Assembly (NCBI GenBank): GCA_963924555.1
Contig: OZ004588.1
Location: 3,844,001-3,908,000 of the forward strand
Source of the DNA: Crambe crambe
Taxonomy: Eukaryota; Porifera; Demospongiae; Poecilosclerida; Crambeidae
Direction of reading: 5' to 3'
DNA length: 64,000 nucleotides
Shown: piece after piece, positions 23,013 to 38,000 of the stretch
Position numbering within the stretch: the first letter of the stretch is position 1
How the letters are laid out: each line of letters begins with the position of its first letter
Notes under the pieces: model-generated
What the model was told of the DNA's origin: nothing
Database searches by the model: none
What the model saw: the letters and a program-made list of their open reading frames with translations, nothing else
Position numbers and translations under genes: made by a program

Positions 23013-25984
23013 TCAGAGCTCACCCATGTCAGGATAGGCCTGAATGTCCCGTCCAACATCAGTTTTATAGAGAATTGGATCCAAACGGAACTTGACAGCC
23101 TTTAGAGGCATTCCCCCAAAGAACATAGTAAAGATGTTGATGCACTCGTCTCTCTCCTTGTAGTGCTCAGGGTCATTCCATAGAGAATCCTCAGGCATAC
23201 ACTGGGGACAGGCAAACTTCTTACGAGGAGAGACCTATGGAGGGGAGGGGGGAGGGGGGGAAGAGAATATTTAAAGCACAGAGTATCCAACAATGACCAG
23301 TTAGTGCAGGATTATTCCTGCATTGAGTTGCATGCCCTGAAGGCTGGACTTTCTAAGTGTTTGTTGTTACAAGTGAGTGCTAGTTGGTGGTAGTCTAGAC
23401 TGCACATCACACTGTCATAACTATTTAAAAAGATAAGAAAGCATTAGCATGTGCCTGCACAAACCGACTTGTCCACTGAAGAAAAGGCAGGTGTTAGATT
23501 TCTGATGTTGAGGGCACAAAAGATATTGTATTTCCGCATGCACGGATGAGAAATAGGATTCTTTTACCTATGCATACTTAGCAACACCTATTGCAAGAGG
23601 AAAGAATCTGGAAATTGTAAATACACACCTTTTACAGGCAAAAATTCTGGGAATAAAGTTTGGAAGAGAGGAAGGGAGGGAGAGAGAGAGAGGTAGAGAG
23701 GGATATGTTGTAAGCCTTATTTCCTTTTCAATGAATAAAAGGGGGGGTGGAATATAACAAAGTTGCATAACAATGAAAGTCATAGTGTCAATTCTGCTAT
23801 TCATTCAATACGAACTTGCCACTGGTGAATCAATAACATGTTCAATGCCATATGCCTGCACAAACAGGCACATAGAAATAATAATATTCATAGGCCCTGA
23901 AGGGAAAATCCCAAGTTTATGCAGGAAGGAAATTTTCCCAGGGGATTCCCAAGATTATGAAATTATGACAGGTGGAACATAGCAACAAAGGAGGCCACGG
24001 CTGGCTCTATTATGAGGGAAAGAATCTTTTGGTGTCTCTGGTGGCCAAAGGACAGCCATAAGCTGAGTGCTCTTTGTTCAGTATATACTACCAAGGGGGA
24101 TGGTTCTTTTTCACTCCCGAGAGCCTGGATGATCTCACTAAATTTGAATTCAATGTTACTACAACACACTAGACAATTTTAATCAGACCTGACCTTACAA
24201 TAAATAACGGAGTGATAAGATACTCTCAAGTTTGCCAAACACAAACTGAATCATGCATGCCAAGAATAACAACAGCTTCCATGACACAGCACCATCAGGT
24301 CAGGGGCTAAGGCTAGGAATAAGTATCAATTCAAAATAATTATCGTGAGAAGAATTTAATCTGATCACATACAATGCTGGACATCTTGTGTGTTGATATT
24401 AAAACTAAGGCTACCACTTCCTTAAAGTGGTTGTCTTTCTGTATGCCATGAAACGTAACCAGCAACTTGATGTGTCTGGTAGTCTCCTTGAAAAATTACA
24501 CAGTGAGTGGCCCCAAGTGCTTTCATACCATCATCTTACACAATAATAGCAGGCATAGGGAAGACTTTGATGCAGGCCAATTCATCATTTCCCCTTTAAT
24601 GTTTTCCCCTTTGATGTGGGGCAATAATTTTCACTTTGATGCAACCTACATACCCCTTTGATGTGGCAAATTTTCCTTTGATGTGGGTAATGACTTGCCT
24701 TTGATGTGTTTGATAGTGACCACATGAAGTGTCTGTCAGGAGAGAATAGGGTAAAAAAAAAAAGGCCTAGCTTGCACATGTTCACACTTGGGTCCTTTAT
24801 AGATGACTCACAAAGAGAAGATAAGTGAGGATGTAAGTAACAGTCCATGTTGGACAGTGGAGGGTGGTGAGTGAGGGACAATGGAGGAACATGATCAACA
24901 GAAATCACACACAACTCCTCAAGTAATGATAAATAAGTAATGGGAAGGAGAGAGTGGCAGATGTCTCCCAGCTGTGCTTCATAATTCCATAGACCCAGCC
25001 CACTTGTTTTGACCAAACCAAACAGAGCACTCCGCTATGGGATGCACAGTTGCCATGGTTATGTACGTAGTAGTATAGTATATAAGAAGAAAGGTACTTC
25101 AGCAATGGAAGTAAGCTTCCTGTCTCGGAATTTGTTGACTGATTCACTTCCTTCCTCTTCTCTTCCTCTTCCTTCTTTCTGCAGCCCTGGCTGTCTGTTA
25201 GATAACGATAGAGCAATTCACTGCAGACAGACCCTTTGATGAGTAAGTGAAGCTGATAAAAGTAACAATTAATCAGTGTGTTGGTGTGCAAAGGAGGGAA
25301 GTGAGTCATCAATGCTAACACCAGATGGATTCCCCCGATGCTCATATTAAGTGTGTGTGTTTGTGTGCACATGATAATGGCAGCTGAAAGGAGGGAAGAG
25401 GGTGAAATAGGAAGGAGGAGATGACAGAGGAATGGAGGCAGACAGACCTGCCATAAGGCTTCCTAAAGCTATACTAGAGAAATACATAAACACAATTACA
25501 TGCTTAAAGTCTGAGGTTCATGTTTATGCATAATTAAGTGACAGAGCTTCAGATAGAGCTTGTATGTGCTCCCCCCCCCCCCCCCCCCCCCCCCCCCAAA
25601 AGCAAACAAGACTGTATTCATGTGTCATAAAAACGAGGAAAGAGTTTGATGTGCTTCTAACAGAGGTACGTACACAAGTCTCAAACCAGTGTTTTGCTCG
25701 TGTGTGTGACGGAGATGCAGAAAGAAGGGGAGACGAGGAAAGAAGTTAACTCAGGAGTGCTTCTGGTTATGATATCACACTATCCCATCTTCTAAACAAT
25801 TTAAGTATGCTTTGCTTAGACATGCGTAAATACCTCTTAAACCAAAATTCAAGACCAACAATCTACAAATGTTATGGAGAGCTGATCAACCATGCATGTA
25901 TGGATAACAAAGCACGAGTGATAACTGGCAGAGATGTGGCAAGGATTCCTTCCAAAAGGAGAGAGAGATATTTGAACTTGGTAC

Positions 25985-26047
<63 letters not shown>

Positions 26048-29000
26048 GGGGAAAAGCTTCCCCCATGGCTTCATCTTGATGCCTTGATCATTCATTATAA
26101 CTGCTATAACTCTCTCATTTCATAAACCAGCTGATAGAGTGGGTGATCAGCTCTCTGCTGGTGTTTTAAACGTGAAATTTGAGAATTGAGAAAGCTAGAG
26201 CAGATACAGTAAATGGCCAAGGGATCGAGAAAATGAACTTTAGAAACATTAATTTTTTAGTTCTCGCTAATAAGAAGCTTCAATAAAGAAAAAGAAAAAA
26301 AAAAAAAAAAAAAAGTCCTGGAATCATTGCTACCTGCTAATCAATAGAAAACTCTACACTTCCAAGTTCAGGACTATTCAAGGTGAGAAGAATAAAGCAG
26401 GAAGCTAACTTGATTGGCTGGCATTCCAGGAAATGGTGACGCACACCCATACATGGTAGTGGTGAATTAATGTTCCTCAAAAACAACCATTCATAACCAG
26501 TGCACTGTAAGTGTACTGAATGCTGCCTCACTACACACTTGAGCTTCAAATCAAAGAGCACAGTTTTTGTGATCTCGACATTTAATTCATCTGTGCAGTA
26601 CTGTTAGTAGTACATATCAGGCTTTATTGCTATAATGATAACATCAGAACCTAATGAGAGGAATCTACTTGACCTACTCAGTTCTGTCCCAATCATAAAG
26701 TTGCAGTCTCTTTCTGAATATGTACAATAGAGAGTATACACACCAGTTATTCTTATACAAAAAAAACGCTGACAAAGTCATCCAAATCAGCTCAAATCGA
26801 GCTAATCTACACACCATTTGTTTTCTTTTCCTTGTTACATGCAGTCTCAACTTGTTTCTACAGAGTTCCTTAAACCAGCTCACATCAACTAATCAGTTAC
26901 AACACTGGATTTTTTTTTTCTATTTATGTTTTGTTGTTTAGTTTTGTTCCAATTCAACACACTTTCTTCACAGCCAGCTTCCTTAACAAGCTCAGATCAA
27001 CACACTTAACAAGCTCAGATCATGCTAACTGGCATGTTTCATTACTTGGACTCAATACACAAACCTCCTCAGAAACATTTATTACTGCACCAGCAAGATT
27101 TTCATACATTCCCCTCTCAACATGTCTCTTTCTCTAAGTCCACTCCCTCTTATCACACAAGACTCCTTTATAACTAATTATGTCCATATTTCCCAGTTGT
27201 CACCACCAATGCCTTCTCAAGTTACCACTGACACCAAATTAAATCACATGATCCATTTACCACGTAGCCATAGTAATCATTAGTGTCCCTAGTCCCCGCT
27301 TCTCTAATTTTTAAACGGTCCATTTTCTTTCTCAATGGTAATTCGATTTGTGCTAATCATTATTCCTGGACCGTTTAGCCAGCTTACAGTTCGTACAACA
27401 TACCCGGACCAATTAACACACTTCAGAGTTGCAAATCCCCTGGGTCAGCTCAACTTTCTAAGCTCGTGCCACTTACTTCATCAACATACCTCATCCAATT
27501 TCATAAAGTAGGGAATTTAGCACACATATTCAAGCATTCCTTCCCTACCGATGCCAAGTTAGGTGGGTGGGGGACGCAGTTCCTCATGCCATTGTCCATA
27601 ATTACAACATACATACAACACTTCTGAATCATGAGTCCAGTCTTCTCTCTGGGAGAAATGACCATTCAAAATGCAAGCTGAGTATTCAAAATGCTCTCTT
27701 TCTAATGGTGGGGTTCCAAACATTCCCAACACACACTAGTTCATTCCCCTCTCCCCAGGGCCTCCCCCCTCTGGGATATCCCTGATGAACCCTCTTTCTG
27801 AATTCAACCCTATAGAGTGCATGAGTATATACAGTCTTCGTAGCTCTACTTTCAAACAGAGTCCTTCATACAGTTTGTATATTCATTCAATTAATGTTTT
27901 TTGTTTGTTTTTTTGTTGTTGTTTAAGTGGCCTACCCTCTGCATTTAATATACTGGGGGAAACACTGAGTATAGTATGCAAGGTGGAGCAATCTCTGAAT
28001 AACTTGAGCTGGCATGACTGGTCCTGCACTCACACAACTTTCCCTGGGAAAACTCCAGCAATAGTACCATCTGATGATCTACTATGAAAATTCATGATGA
28101 AATGCCAGCTAATGGAGGTTAGAACTTAATGTGTGGAATGACCCATCACAACTTCCAGGAAAATTATACTTATTATGGTGATATGAATGCACGTGTCTTG
28201 GACATGCACACATGAAGGTGATAGAGGTATGAAAGCAATATCTAATAGGATTAGGATCAATGAAATTGGCATACATCCAGTCAGATGGAATGTTTCTGCA
28301 TTCTTTTGTTTTCTCCCCACAATTTCCCCTGGGAGAGATCAAGAAGAGGCTTAAATAAGTGACAAAAAAGGCAGAAGAAGAGCATAGTAGCAGTAGCATG
28401 AAACTAGCAGCTGTTTTTGTACAGAAAGGGAACCTAATTTTTTATTTTTTTATTTTTTTAAGGGGTTGTTCACGAGAAAATTGTGTAAAAGTTAATTACA
28501 ATTCAATAACATAAAAATAATTGTAAACAGGTACACTAAATTATCATTCATTTCCTTCCTTTCCTCTTCTAGTGAGATCATACAGGATAAGTTAATCACC
28601 AAGAAATCAGAGAAGCAACTCTAAACTGCATTTCAGCCTGTTCATTTCCCACCCAACTATACCTATTATGTATCACCACAGCCTGCTCCTATTACCATAA
28701 TCCACGTTATATACTCAGCAATACAGGCCACGAGCAAGTTGAATTTCAACCGACAGCTGGTGCGGAATTCCACATAATATTTGGGCACCCAGTTCCTGCC
28801 AGAGCAGTCATCAAAGAATTGATATATCATCAATCCAAAACATTTATTTATCTTGTCATCTGATAGAGTAATTGCAGGCTCTTTGCTTCAGATGAGTTAG
28901 TTAAAACATTATACTATGCATGTTTTGGGGGATATAGGAATACTGTACTGCTGGCATGTGAAATGAGAACAAATTCATGATTCCTTTAATAACCTCATCA

Positions 29001-32000
29001 AAGAACTAGCTTTAACTTTGAGTGAATGTCCTTATACATAATGACATGCATAGGAAACTGCACAGTATATTGCACAATGGTCATGTGACAGAAAATGATC
29101 TTGTTTCCCCCTGTGCTGCTACAGAACCTGGTGTGAGTCCAACTCACCTAATCTAATTTTAGAAATACTAAGCATGACTATGATTGTGATGCTAAGTCAC
29201 TTTCCCCTTATATGGTAAAGATGAAAAGCAGCACAGCTTAGCAACAAGTCTTACATCACCTAGCAACGGGCACGGGCTATAGAGAAATGGGGTGTCGGGT
29301 AACAAGAGGGTTATAAAAGCATCACATATGCTAGCTGACAAATTGCTTCAAACCGAAGAAGGCAAAAATCCACAAAAGGTGAAAAGTAAGCTAGGACTGC
29401 AACCATGCAGCAAACATTGAACACATGTACTATTATATGACACGTGCACTACTACAGGTCATGTGCTGAATTCAAGTCAACATAAGAGGTACAAGGTAGT
29501 ATGCATGATGGATGTAAGCCAGCTAGCTTTGTTTCTCAACAGAACTTTTGATACAGTGGTATATACTATGCAAAAAGTTCAGGATGCAAACCGGCATTTA
29601 GCTAGCTAGCTTGTTTCTCTACAAAACTTCATAGGAAGGGAACACTCAGATGCTTGATATATGGCTTTGATCATGTCCTTTAAGCACCAGGGGGAGTACT
29701 AATAAGCTTTGGAAGAGCTAGATAGAGTTAGCTTGCCTCCTTTACAAAAAACTTCATAGGGAACTGAGACATGCAGCAGCTAGCAATTTGTCCAAATCAT
29801 AGACTCTTGAGGTCATGTGCCTCTGATGTGCTGTACTGCATTATACTGCCACTTAGTTTTGAAAACTTATCAAAAGATTGCACATCACGTCTAATATCCT
29901 GCACCCTCAGATACTGAAAATGTTATGCTTCTGGCTTTGCTAAGCTCTAAGGTCAAAGTGCAGATAGCAAGGTAGAATAACTATTAGCTTTCACTATTTA
30001 TTTCAAAGGCAGGAATATCCTTATAATCCTTTGAGGGTCTCTTCAGAAGGAGAAAGAGGAAAGAGCACAGACAGATAGGAAGCTCACATGACAGATAAAG
30101 GGTTCTCTCTATTAGATCCCTCATAATTCCAGCCAGGAAAGAGATTAATGTGGAATGATTGGAACTTTGCCGATACTATCCAGCATTGTGGTTGCTCAGC
30201 AACAGAAGAGAACTTCAACGCTTCTTGCACAACTCAACAGTCTTTCTAAAATACTAAACATTTTCTTGTTTCTGTACGTATTTTCTACTCATAAGAATAC
30301 CTGATTCATGAGAAATGTTTGTTCAAGAATTGAGACATATATTATAAATAAACAGTTCAATAAAGCCATAGATAAAGATATGCTCATGTAATTATGCAGA
30401 CACCAGAGTGTCTTTATAAACAATGAGGGCTAGGATAAAACTTCATTAAACAGACATAATACATACAGTATTGAAAGTCCATAAAGCAGGCACATATTGA
30501 TGTGATAAAGTATGCGGTGGAATTTCACTATTTAAAAAAGGAATTGTAATGCGAACCTCTCAATATGGACACTATAAGGAAGGTTCCTGACTACAATACT
30601 ATTATAGAGCATATGGCAATGTGGACACTATTAAAAAGGTTCCTGATTATATAAAGGCAACTATTAAAAAGGTTCCTAATTATAATAATGTGGACACTAT
30701 TAAAAAGGTTCCTGATTATATAATACAGCATGTGGCAATGTGGACACTATTTAAAAGGTTCCTGATTATAATTATATGTGGACACTATTAAAAGGTTTCT
30801 AATTATAAAGGTTATGATACATGCATGCAGTATGTGGCAATTTTAAAAAGTTCCTGCATGATTATATAAAAAAGGTTCCTGATCAATTATAGAGGTACTG
30901 AATTAACTTTCATTCACTTAACAAAATGAAACATTTTGTGATAGAAAAAATTATGTACTTCTAAGGGGAACTTAATGTTTTTCAACAATTATACATATAC
31001 ATAAAAAGTAACATGATTTGATTCAATGACACAACCTTTCTATTGAGTGTAAACCTGGATGCTCAACAACTGAAGCCCACCCACTTCAGTCTATCCAATA
31101 ATTTCATCAGATCACCATTTCAGAAAGATGAAATCACTTTGAAATAGGTCATCCTTTATAGCACTGTTGATGGACTGTAGGCTCCATAGTGGTGCACATG
31201 GAATTGCTCAGCTAGCAATATACTATGTATTGACTGAGATAACTTGAGGGTAAGAATTCCACTAACTGGAGTACAAGTACAGCATTTCCCCACACACAAG
31301 TGATCAAGAGGTGGTAATGACTGAGACGTAGCTCTGTATATAGTGTCACTGTGTGCACTATAATGCACACAGTATCAACTGATTTATGAATAAATCAAAG
31401 CACTCCACATAATAATATATGTGATACAATATTTATCATCAACTGAAGGATACCTCTTTTAATCAACCAAGCTCTTCTCCTGTTCCTAAAAGTGTCCGTG
31501 CAATATTAAAAGGATTGCTCTCTTGAAACTACTTCAGCCACACTTCATCTAGTATGTTTACATTTTTAACAGATTAAAACAAAAGTAACCTTGTTGGCCA
31601 ACATCCTTCCACCACACTACTCCACGTCAAGTAAGGAAAAAGCTCTCAAATTACACAAAATAAAAAGATTGCATCACTCTGACTTGCGCAAACTAAGCCA
31701 TAAAACATTATTGATTTACTGTTTGTACCACTTCCACCTTCTCAGAAGTCCATTCCAATGATAATTGAGCCTTCTGATGTGTCAGGGAATAAAGGACAGC
31801 CTAATCTCTTCCATTATTACAAGCTATAAATTTCCACATTTGTCCTTATTCTTGTGTTCATTCAGCTGGAAGGTTATGACTAGTTCAAAATGCAGGTGGT
31901 CCAATTTGTTTTGCCGGATAAAAACCACTTTCCCACACCACATATACACTTCCTGATCAGTTATATTAAGATTTATACTACATACAGGAAAGTTATGCTT

Positions 32001-35000
32001 AGTTCACACTAGGCATAGTATATATAGCTTGTAAACAAACTCTATTGGCAACAGATGGCGGGCCACTAACAAAGCTAGACTCATTTACAAATGGTTACTC
32101 AACCTAACCAAAGAATGCACGGTATACGGAAACTATGGTTACATCAATTCTATTATTGGTTGCCAGAGCAGACCTTTGGCGGTTCATCAAACAGTAATGG
32201 CGACCTTTAGTGGTTTATCAAACGGTAAATGGCTGTAGGAGTATTCTGGAAGCACAATGGACGAATGGAACATGGTGAGGTCTCAACAGCTGGTGCAACC
32301 ATCTCATAATCTTGTTACAGTATGAGAAGATTTGACACAAAAAAAAAAGACTAAAAAGGCATAATCTAGTTTACAAAATATTTGCCTGTTACTAGGTGCC
32401 TCAGGCCTATTTTTAAGCTACGTACACATGTCAATAACAGTCTGACACAGCATAAAAATTAATCAATGTTTAGCTGGCCCTCAGTGCACCCACAGCTAGG
32501 TCAATCTAGGTATGTGCTAGTGTGTGTGCACCTGATTGATACCACACACAACAGCTTTGGTGCTCTAATTTAAGTTTTTATAGACTCATTGTCTCGGCCT
32601 TGGGTGGTGATACTTCATCACTAGTGTGCAGTGGTGATGAGTGTTAAATGCTGCATGTATAATCACAGACTGCTTGGTGTGGGGTCTAATCTCCAAACAC
32701 AAACATGCATGCATGCATGCAACTGTAACTCTCTGTGTTATTATCTTTGGCAATTTATGTAACGTGTTGTTCTTCAAGTGGACATGATGAATAAGAAAAT
32801 GAGTGCATTTTTCCCAGCCTGCTTGGGGCACAGGACTTTCTCTTTGAAGTACAATAAATTTCAATTTTAAGGTCCAGAAACATGTAGAAATGTACATGCA
32901 TTATGATGTATGTGTGTACTAATACCATGGCAACATTTGGACTTTCTAGCACTTGTTGATTTTGTAAAAACGTTTACAAATCATACAAGCCCCATGCACC
33001 TAGTACCTACCAGATCTGCAAAAAAAAAAAAAAAAAAAAAAAATTCTTAACAGCTGCTGGTGCAGAAGGCTTGTAAAATATAAGCATGTGGAACAAACCA
33101 GCCTGTAGCATTAATTATGGCCATACATGATAGTGGTTGGGACAGTTGGGCCCTTGACATGTGTGTATAGTAATGGTTTTCATTGGTTGGTTTTTTTATT
33201 TTTAATGCTATGCCTGTGTGCATGTGCAGATGTCACCCAGGATTATTAAGGGTTCACAATTACCTAAACTGTGGATGGGTTTAAGGTTCGCTTGGTTTAA
33301 GGGTCGTTTGGTTCAAGGTTCGAGGTGTGTGTACACATTACTATGGCATAACATCAGCCCATTATAACAACGCAATATATTATAGTCAGTGAAATGGTTT
33401 TGCCATTTCAAGAGATTGATGGATGATAATATGTATGTCGATTTAGCATGTTGTCCAGCTCCATACCAGCACAGCAGAGCTTCTAGTTAACTGGTGATCT
33501 CAATGTCTGCAATGTTTTCAATTATCACAGGGTGTGGGATGTCCAACCATGCAGTTGTACAGTGCTACTATTACAGTACTTGCTGGACCTCTATAAGTAG
33601 ACAGCATCAATTTCACTAGTGTGGTCTCATCATCATCCACAAATTTACAAATAGTGTGGTCTATCCATATGTGACTTTCTTTCTTCTTTTCCCCTCCTTC
33701 TTCCCTATCTTCACAACTACATGTATAAGGTATGGATGTCTATAGGGTAGGGGATATCTAGGAGTAGGGACATGCAAATTATGCTGGCATAGTTTTGGGT
33801 ATCCTTAATGCCAGCACAATGCTGACATAATAGGGGATTTTTACTTCCAGGGGGTTGGCAGATATGGAGGTATTGATGTCGATTCCTGAGTTCCTTTGCT
33901 TAGGTTCAAGAAAGCTAACTTGCTGCCGATAAATGATGGATGACTAAAAGAGGCTGCAATCAAAAAGCATAACAGGCATTCTTGTAGCATAATAGGGCAG
34001 GAGCATAGCACAATAGGGAAGGAAAAAAAGCATAATTTGCATGTCTTTATCTAGGAGGATGTCTGACCACAATTCATTTTTACTTCTTTACCAGTCAATT
34101 TTTCTAACTCTGGTGGCTGGCAGTATTACCACTAAAATCCACCAGTGGCATTGTTAAATAACCCACATGCACAAAACAAATAAACCACTCGAGCTGTGCA
34201 ATCACCAAGACAATCGTCAGAGAGTAACTTGATCCATTGACGTAAAAATAAAAAAATAAAAAAACACAAACAACCCGCCCTCAGAAGTCGCTGAAATCAA
34301 AGATGCTTTATCATCTACTTGATCATAATAACTGCCATAGGTGAGATTCTTTCACCCACTCATATCACTAAAAAATAGCCTCTCCATTTCGCACTTTGAC
34401 ACACACGCTCTGAGAGATCAAATGAGAACTTTTGAACCTTCAAAGACAACGGAAACTTGGAAGTTAAGAACAGGATATTCGGGTGGTAGGTCAAGGGTAC
34501 ACAAATGCTGAGTGAGCAAACAATAAAGGGAAGGATTTAATTGCTGGTGATCGATGCTTGCCAGAGCATTTAAGTAATTATGTCATGAATAGGATCTAAT
34601 TATGTGCAATCATTGTTTATGCTTGGAGACACACCTAGCAACGAGGTTGTCATGCAAATAAGCTTTGCTGCAAAAGCAGATATAGCCACATGTGTATTGA
34701 TCCATTTAATACAAAAAATTTAAAAAAATTTTAAAAACATGTATGCTTGGCAAATCAGCTAGTCAAGCAATGCTGACTGCATTGATTTATGACACCACAT
34801 ATTTTACATGCTGTCAACATCATGTGACCTAGTACACTGATCGATACCTACAATCATTTTTTTTCTAAATATAAATCATTTTTATGCCTAAATATAGAAC
34901 TGCTTGTCCTTTGGTAATAGCAAGAGTTTGAAAATGCTGGCCAGAGGGTTACATATGGCAACTAACAAAAATAAACAAAAACAGACCGAGTGATAGGAGA

Positions 35001-38000
35001 GCTTTGTACATGTGTGGCCATTGCATAATATTATGGTTATTTAACCACTAGAATCACGCCTCTTTGTCTATTCTAATTGGTCAACTAATCAATTAGTTCC
35101 AACACATGAGTGCTCGTTACATGTAGCAGCTGCAAGTCTGTGTACAATTAGAATTATAGGCTGTGTTTTTGTTCCTGTTATTTTTGGGAAGACTTTTTAG
35201 TTCTGCTTTGTGCACAGTCCATGTGCACATTCCTTTTTGTTATCATCTCGAGTGTTTCAAATGCTCTGACTTGCTTCACTAGGATTAGATGATAACCCAG
35301 AGAGATCGACTTCAGTGCAATCATGCATAATGCATCATAATGCCACCAAAAAGTATTACTTTCTTCAAAATGGGTTAATTACATTGAATTATCATGAATG
35401 CAACTTTGAAGTTTAAAAAACACAAGGAATACCATCTGTGTAACTTCATAACCATGTTCTTTAGAGACAGAATAATGTGCTGCTCCAAAAGGTCTTCCTT
35501 TCAAAGTAGAACTCTATTAGAACCTCCTCCTTTAAGCAATGGACTTCTAATTAAGCAGTGTCAGCAGGTGACAATAATATGTCCCACTGCCCCCAATTCC
35601 CTCCCCATATAAAATACCAAATAAAAAATTCGAGTTCAAAAGAGTTCAACCACAGGAACTGCCAAAGTTCCACTGGGCAACACTCCCCCCCCCCCCCCCC
35701 CCCAATGTATCCATATGAAACATGCCATATGCCCTGCATGAACACAAAAGCCACAAAAGGTGCCAAGTTGCCACTGGGTTTTCTCTCCCTAAAAAGCCCA
35801 CTATCACTCATTTTTTCAAAGAGTTTTGACATTAAGAAGTGCCAAGGTGCCGCTGGGTAATAATTTATGCTTGAGAGCCGTTAATTTCAGTTGGCACTTT
35901 CTTGTCTGGCAACTGCTGACAAGACACCAGCGAAAGACAGACAGTAAGTGGCTGACATGGTGGGTTTCTGCAGCCAGTAACATCAGGAATCATACTCACT
36001 TCAAGATGATAATTAAGAAAGGTCCTTTGTGACAGCTTCACTGTCATGGCAATGGATAACACGGGATGTCAATATTATTACCATAACCTTGACAACAACG
36101 GTAAACATAATTGTCAGGTATTCTCACCTATTAATGCTTCACCTTTGACAAGAAAATTATTTTTGGTAACACTAAGGAGGGTTGCCCTTATGATCAAGAT
36201 TAAGTGGTATTTTGATCAGAGGGAAAACAGGATGAATCACAGTTGACCTGACAGTTGACCTTCTATACTCTCTATTGCAGTATACAGTGTTAGACTAACA
36301 GGAACTTATAAAATTTTTGCCTGGACTTTTGCCCTATGTCAGACTATTATAATTGCCCATGGAAGAATTCTACCTGCCCCTATCATTAAGAGGCAGATTA
36401 GGTCACACTTGCATCTTTACATACATACAAAGCCATAGTTCCTTAGAACACTAAGTGAGGTCAAAGGTCAAGTCCTCTCACTAATATTGGTACCAGCTAA
36501 CCTTGAGTGGGGGGAGATCAGTGTGGTTGCTGACCAGGAAGTTCATGGCGATGTCCTCGCAGTTCATATGAGTGTCCACCCACTCCCGAATCTCCGCAGG
36601 CATCTCATATGTGTACAAATAGTGATAATACTGCAAACACAATAAAATACACAGTGTACATGTGACAATCATGTGACTTAATATGGAACAATTTTTTGCA
36701 AAACCATACCTTATGAAATTATCATGGGAAAACACAGTAACTATGACCACCTAAGGGCCTAAAACAAGTGGACCTATTACTGTAACAGAGACCACTGCTG
36801 GTGCATGCTGGAGCAGCCTTAATGGGAAAGTGGTCTCTTTATGGAGGTCAAAATAGGGTATAAAATAGGGGCTGTTGGGACATGGTGGATGTAACAGTAT
36901 GTACAGCACTAGAGATGCATTAGAAGGTGTCCTCTATTGGGAGGCACAGTTCTGTAAACCTGGTAAAGTATCATTAATGAGACATGACTGGTATGTACGT
37001 ACCTTATGATAGAAGGCAGCTCCTGTGAGTACCAGGCTGATGTTGTTCAACCACTGCGACTCGTACTTCCAGTAGTGCTGACCAGTCACATGACCAGCCA
37101 CTCCTTCTCCTCCTCCCTCCCTGAAGGAAGCCCCATCCTCCATCTTGATGTGGACACGACTGGGAAATCCCACGATTCGATTGGGAAACTCCTGCCATGC
37201 CTATAAAAAGTCAGGGGGGGGAAATATTCAGCCACCCCTTAAATCAAAGAATTCACCCAAGGGGGGCCAAAACATAGGGGTTGAGTAACCCCTTCACATT
37301 ATATCCCTTCAATTATGGGAATTAACCCTAACAAGCCTCTCATTCTACCCATCATAATTTATATGGGCGACAGCTATTCTCTAATTGACAGGTATCAGAA
37401 TAAACAAAATCGAGATAATTAACTCGGCAGGAAAAAGCTGCAAATGTAGAGAAAGCCACAACTCTCTTACTTAATTAAGTGGTGGAATGATACACCACCA
37501 TCACAGCACCTCCAACTAATCAAGTTACGCTATTAAATTAATCAAATTAAAGGTATTAAAGGTAAATTAAAAACTGGAGCATGTATGTCTCTACATTTTC
37601 CACCTGTAGAGTTGCTACATGGAGAATGCTTGTAGCACTTGCAATGGCTGAATACCCCACCCTCAGCAAGGGAGGGGAGATTAATGTAATGCAACCTCAA
37701 TGACTTCAATTTTCCCATTTAGAAACAGAACAGTGGAATCAATTGAATGACAGGTTTGGGAAGGGTCTTGTCAACTGCAAGCTAAGAGAAAAGCTTGAAT
37801 GAGTGAATGTGGGTTCTCAACTTGTCCATGCAATGTACCTCAATGTTGTGAGGCAAGGACTTTTCAGAAGTGTTATATCACTTACAGTCTACATGCATCA
37901 CCATTAGCAACACAATGCCTGCAAGAGCCCATTTTGAGATGATTTGCCATGCTTAATTGACTTCCATACAATCTATTACATAACATAGGCACATGCATAG

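Larger units (their letters stand above)
23235..36501 (-). other. Giant last intron of EXT2 (13.3 kb)
   Basis: It contains no exon or RNA gene that I can support. It holds C27 (25571-25597), a (GA)n tract, A-rich runs at 26288-26313 and about 33017-33042, C19 (35685-35703), a GGACACTATTAAAAAGGTTCC repeat region (30555-30895), and degenerate copies of dispersed repeats: GATCAGCTCTCTGCTGGTGTTTT near 26147 recurs near 38994, and the block about 27830-27975 resembles 55380-55545. Short open frames throughout have no homology I recognise and no gene-like composition. Most other introns in the window are 50-1,500 bp. Confidence 0.7.

Noticed and set aside
25571..25597. C27 tract and other homopolymers as assembly gaps
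   Set aside because: They may be mis-sized but flanks are continuous; there is no evidence of a join, so they are reported only as tracts.
27567..28399. Open frames of 64-100 codons in the last EXT2 intron
   Set aside because: No family resemblance, no consistent splice partners, stop-rich surroundings and part of the region resembles a dispersed repeat.
33280..33330. GGTTCAAGGTTCGAGG-type words as a tRNA T-arm
   Set aside because: No matching acceptor stem, D-arm or anticodon stem can be arranged around it.
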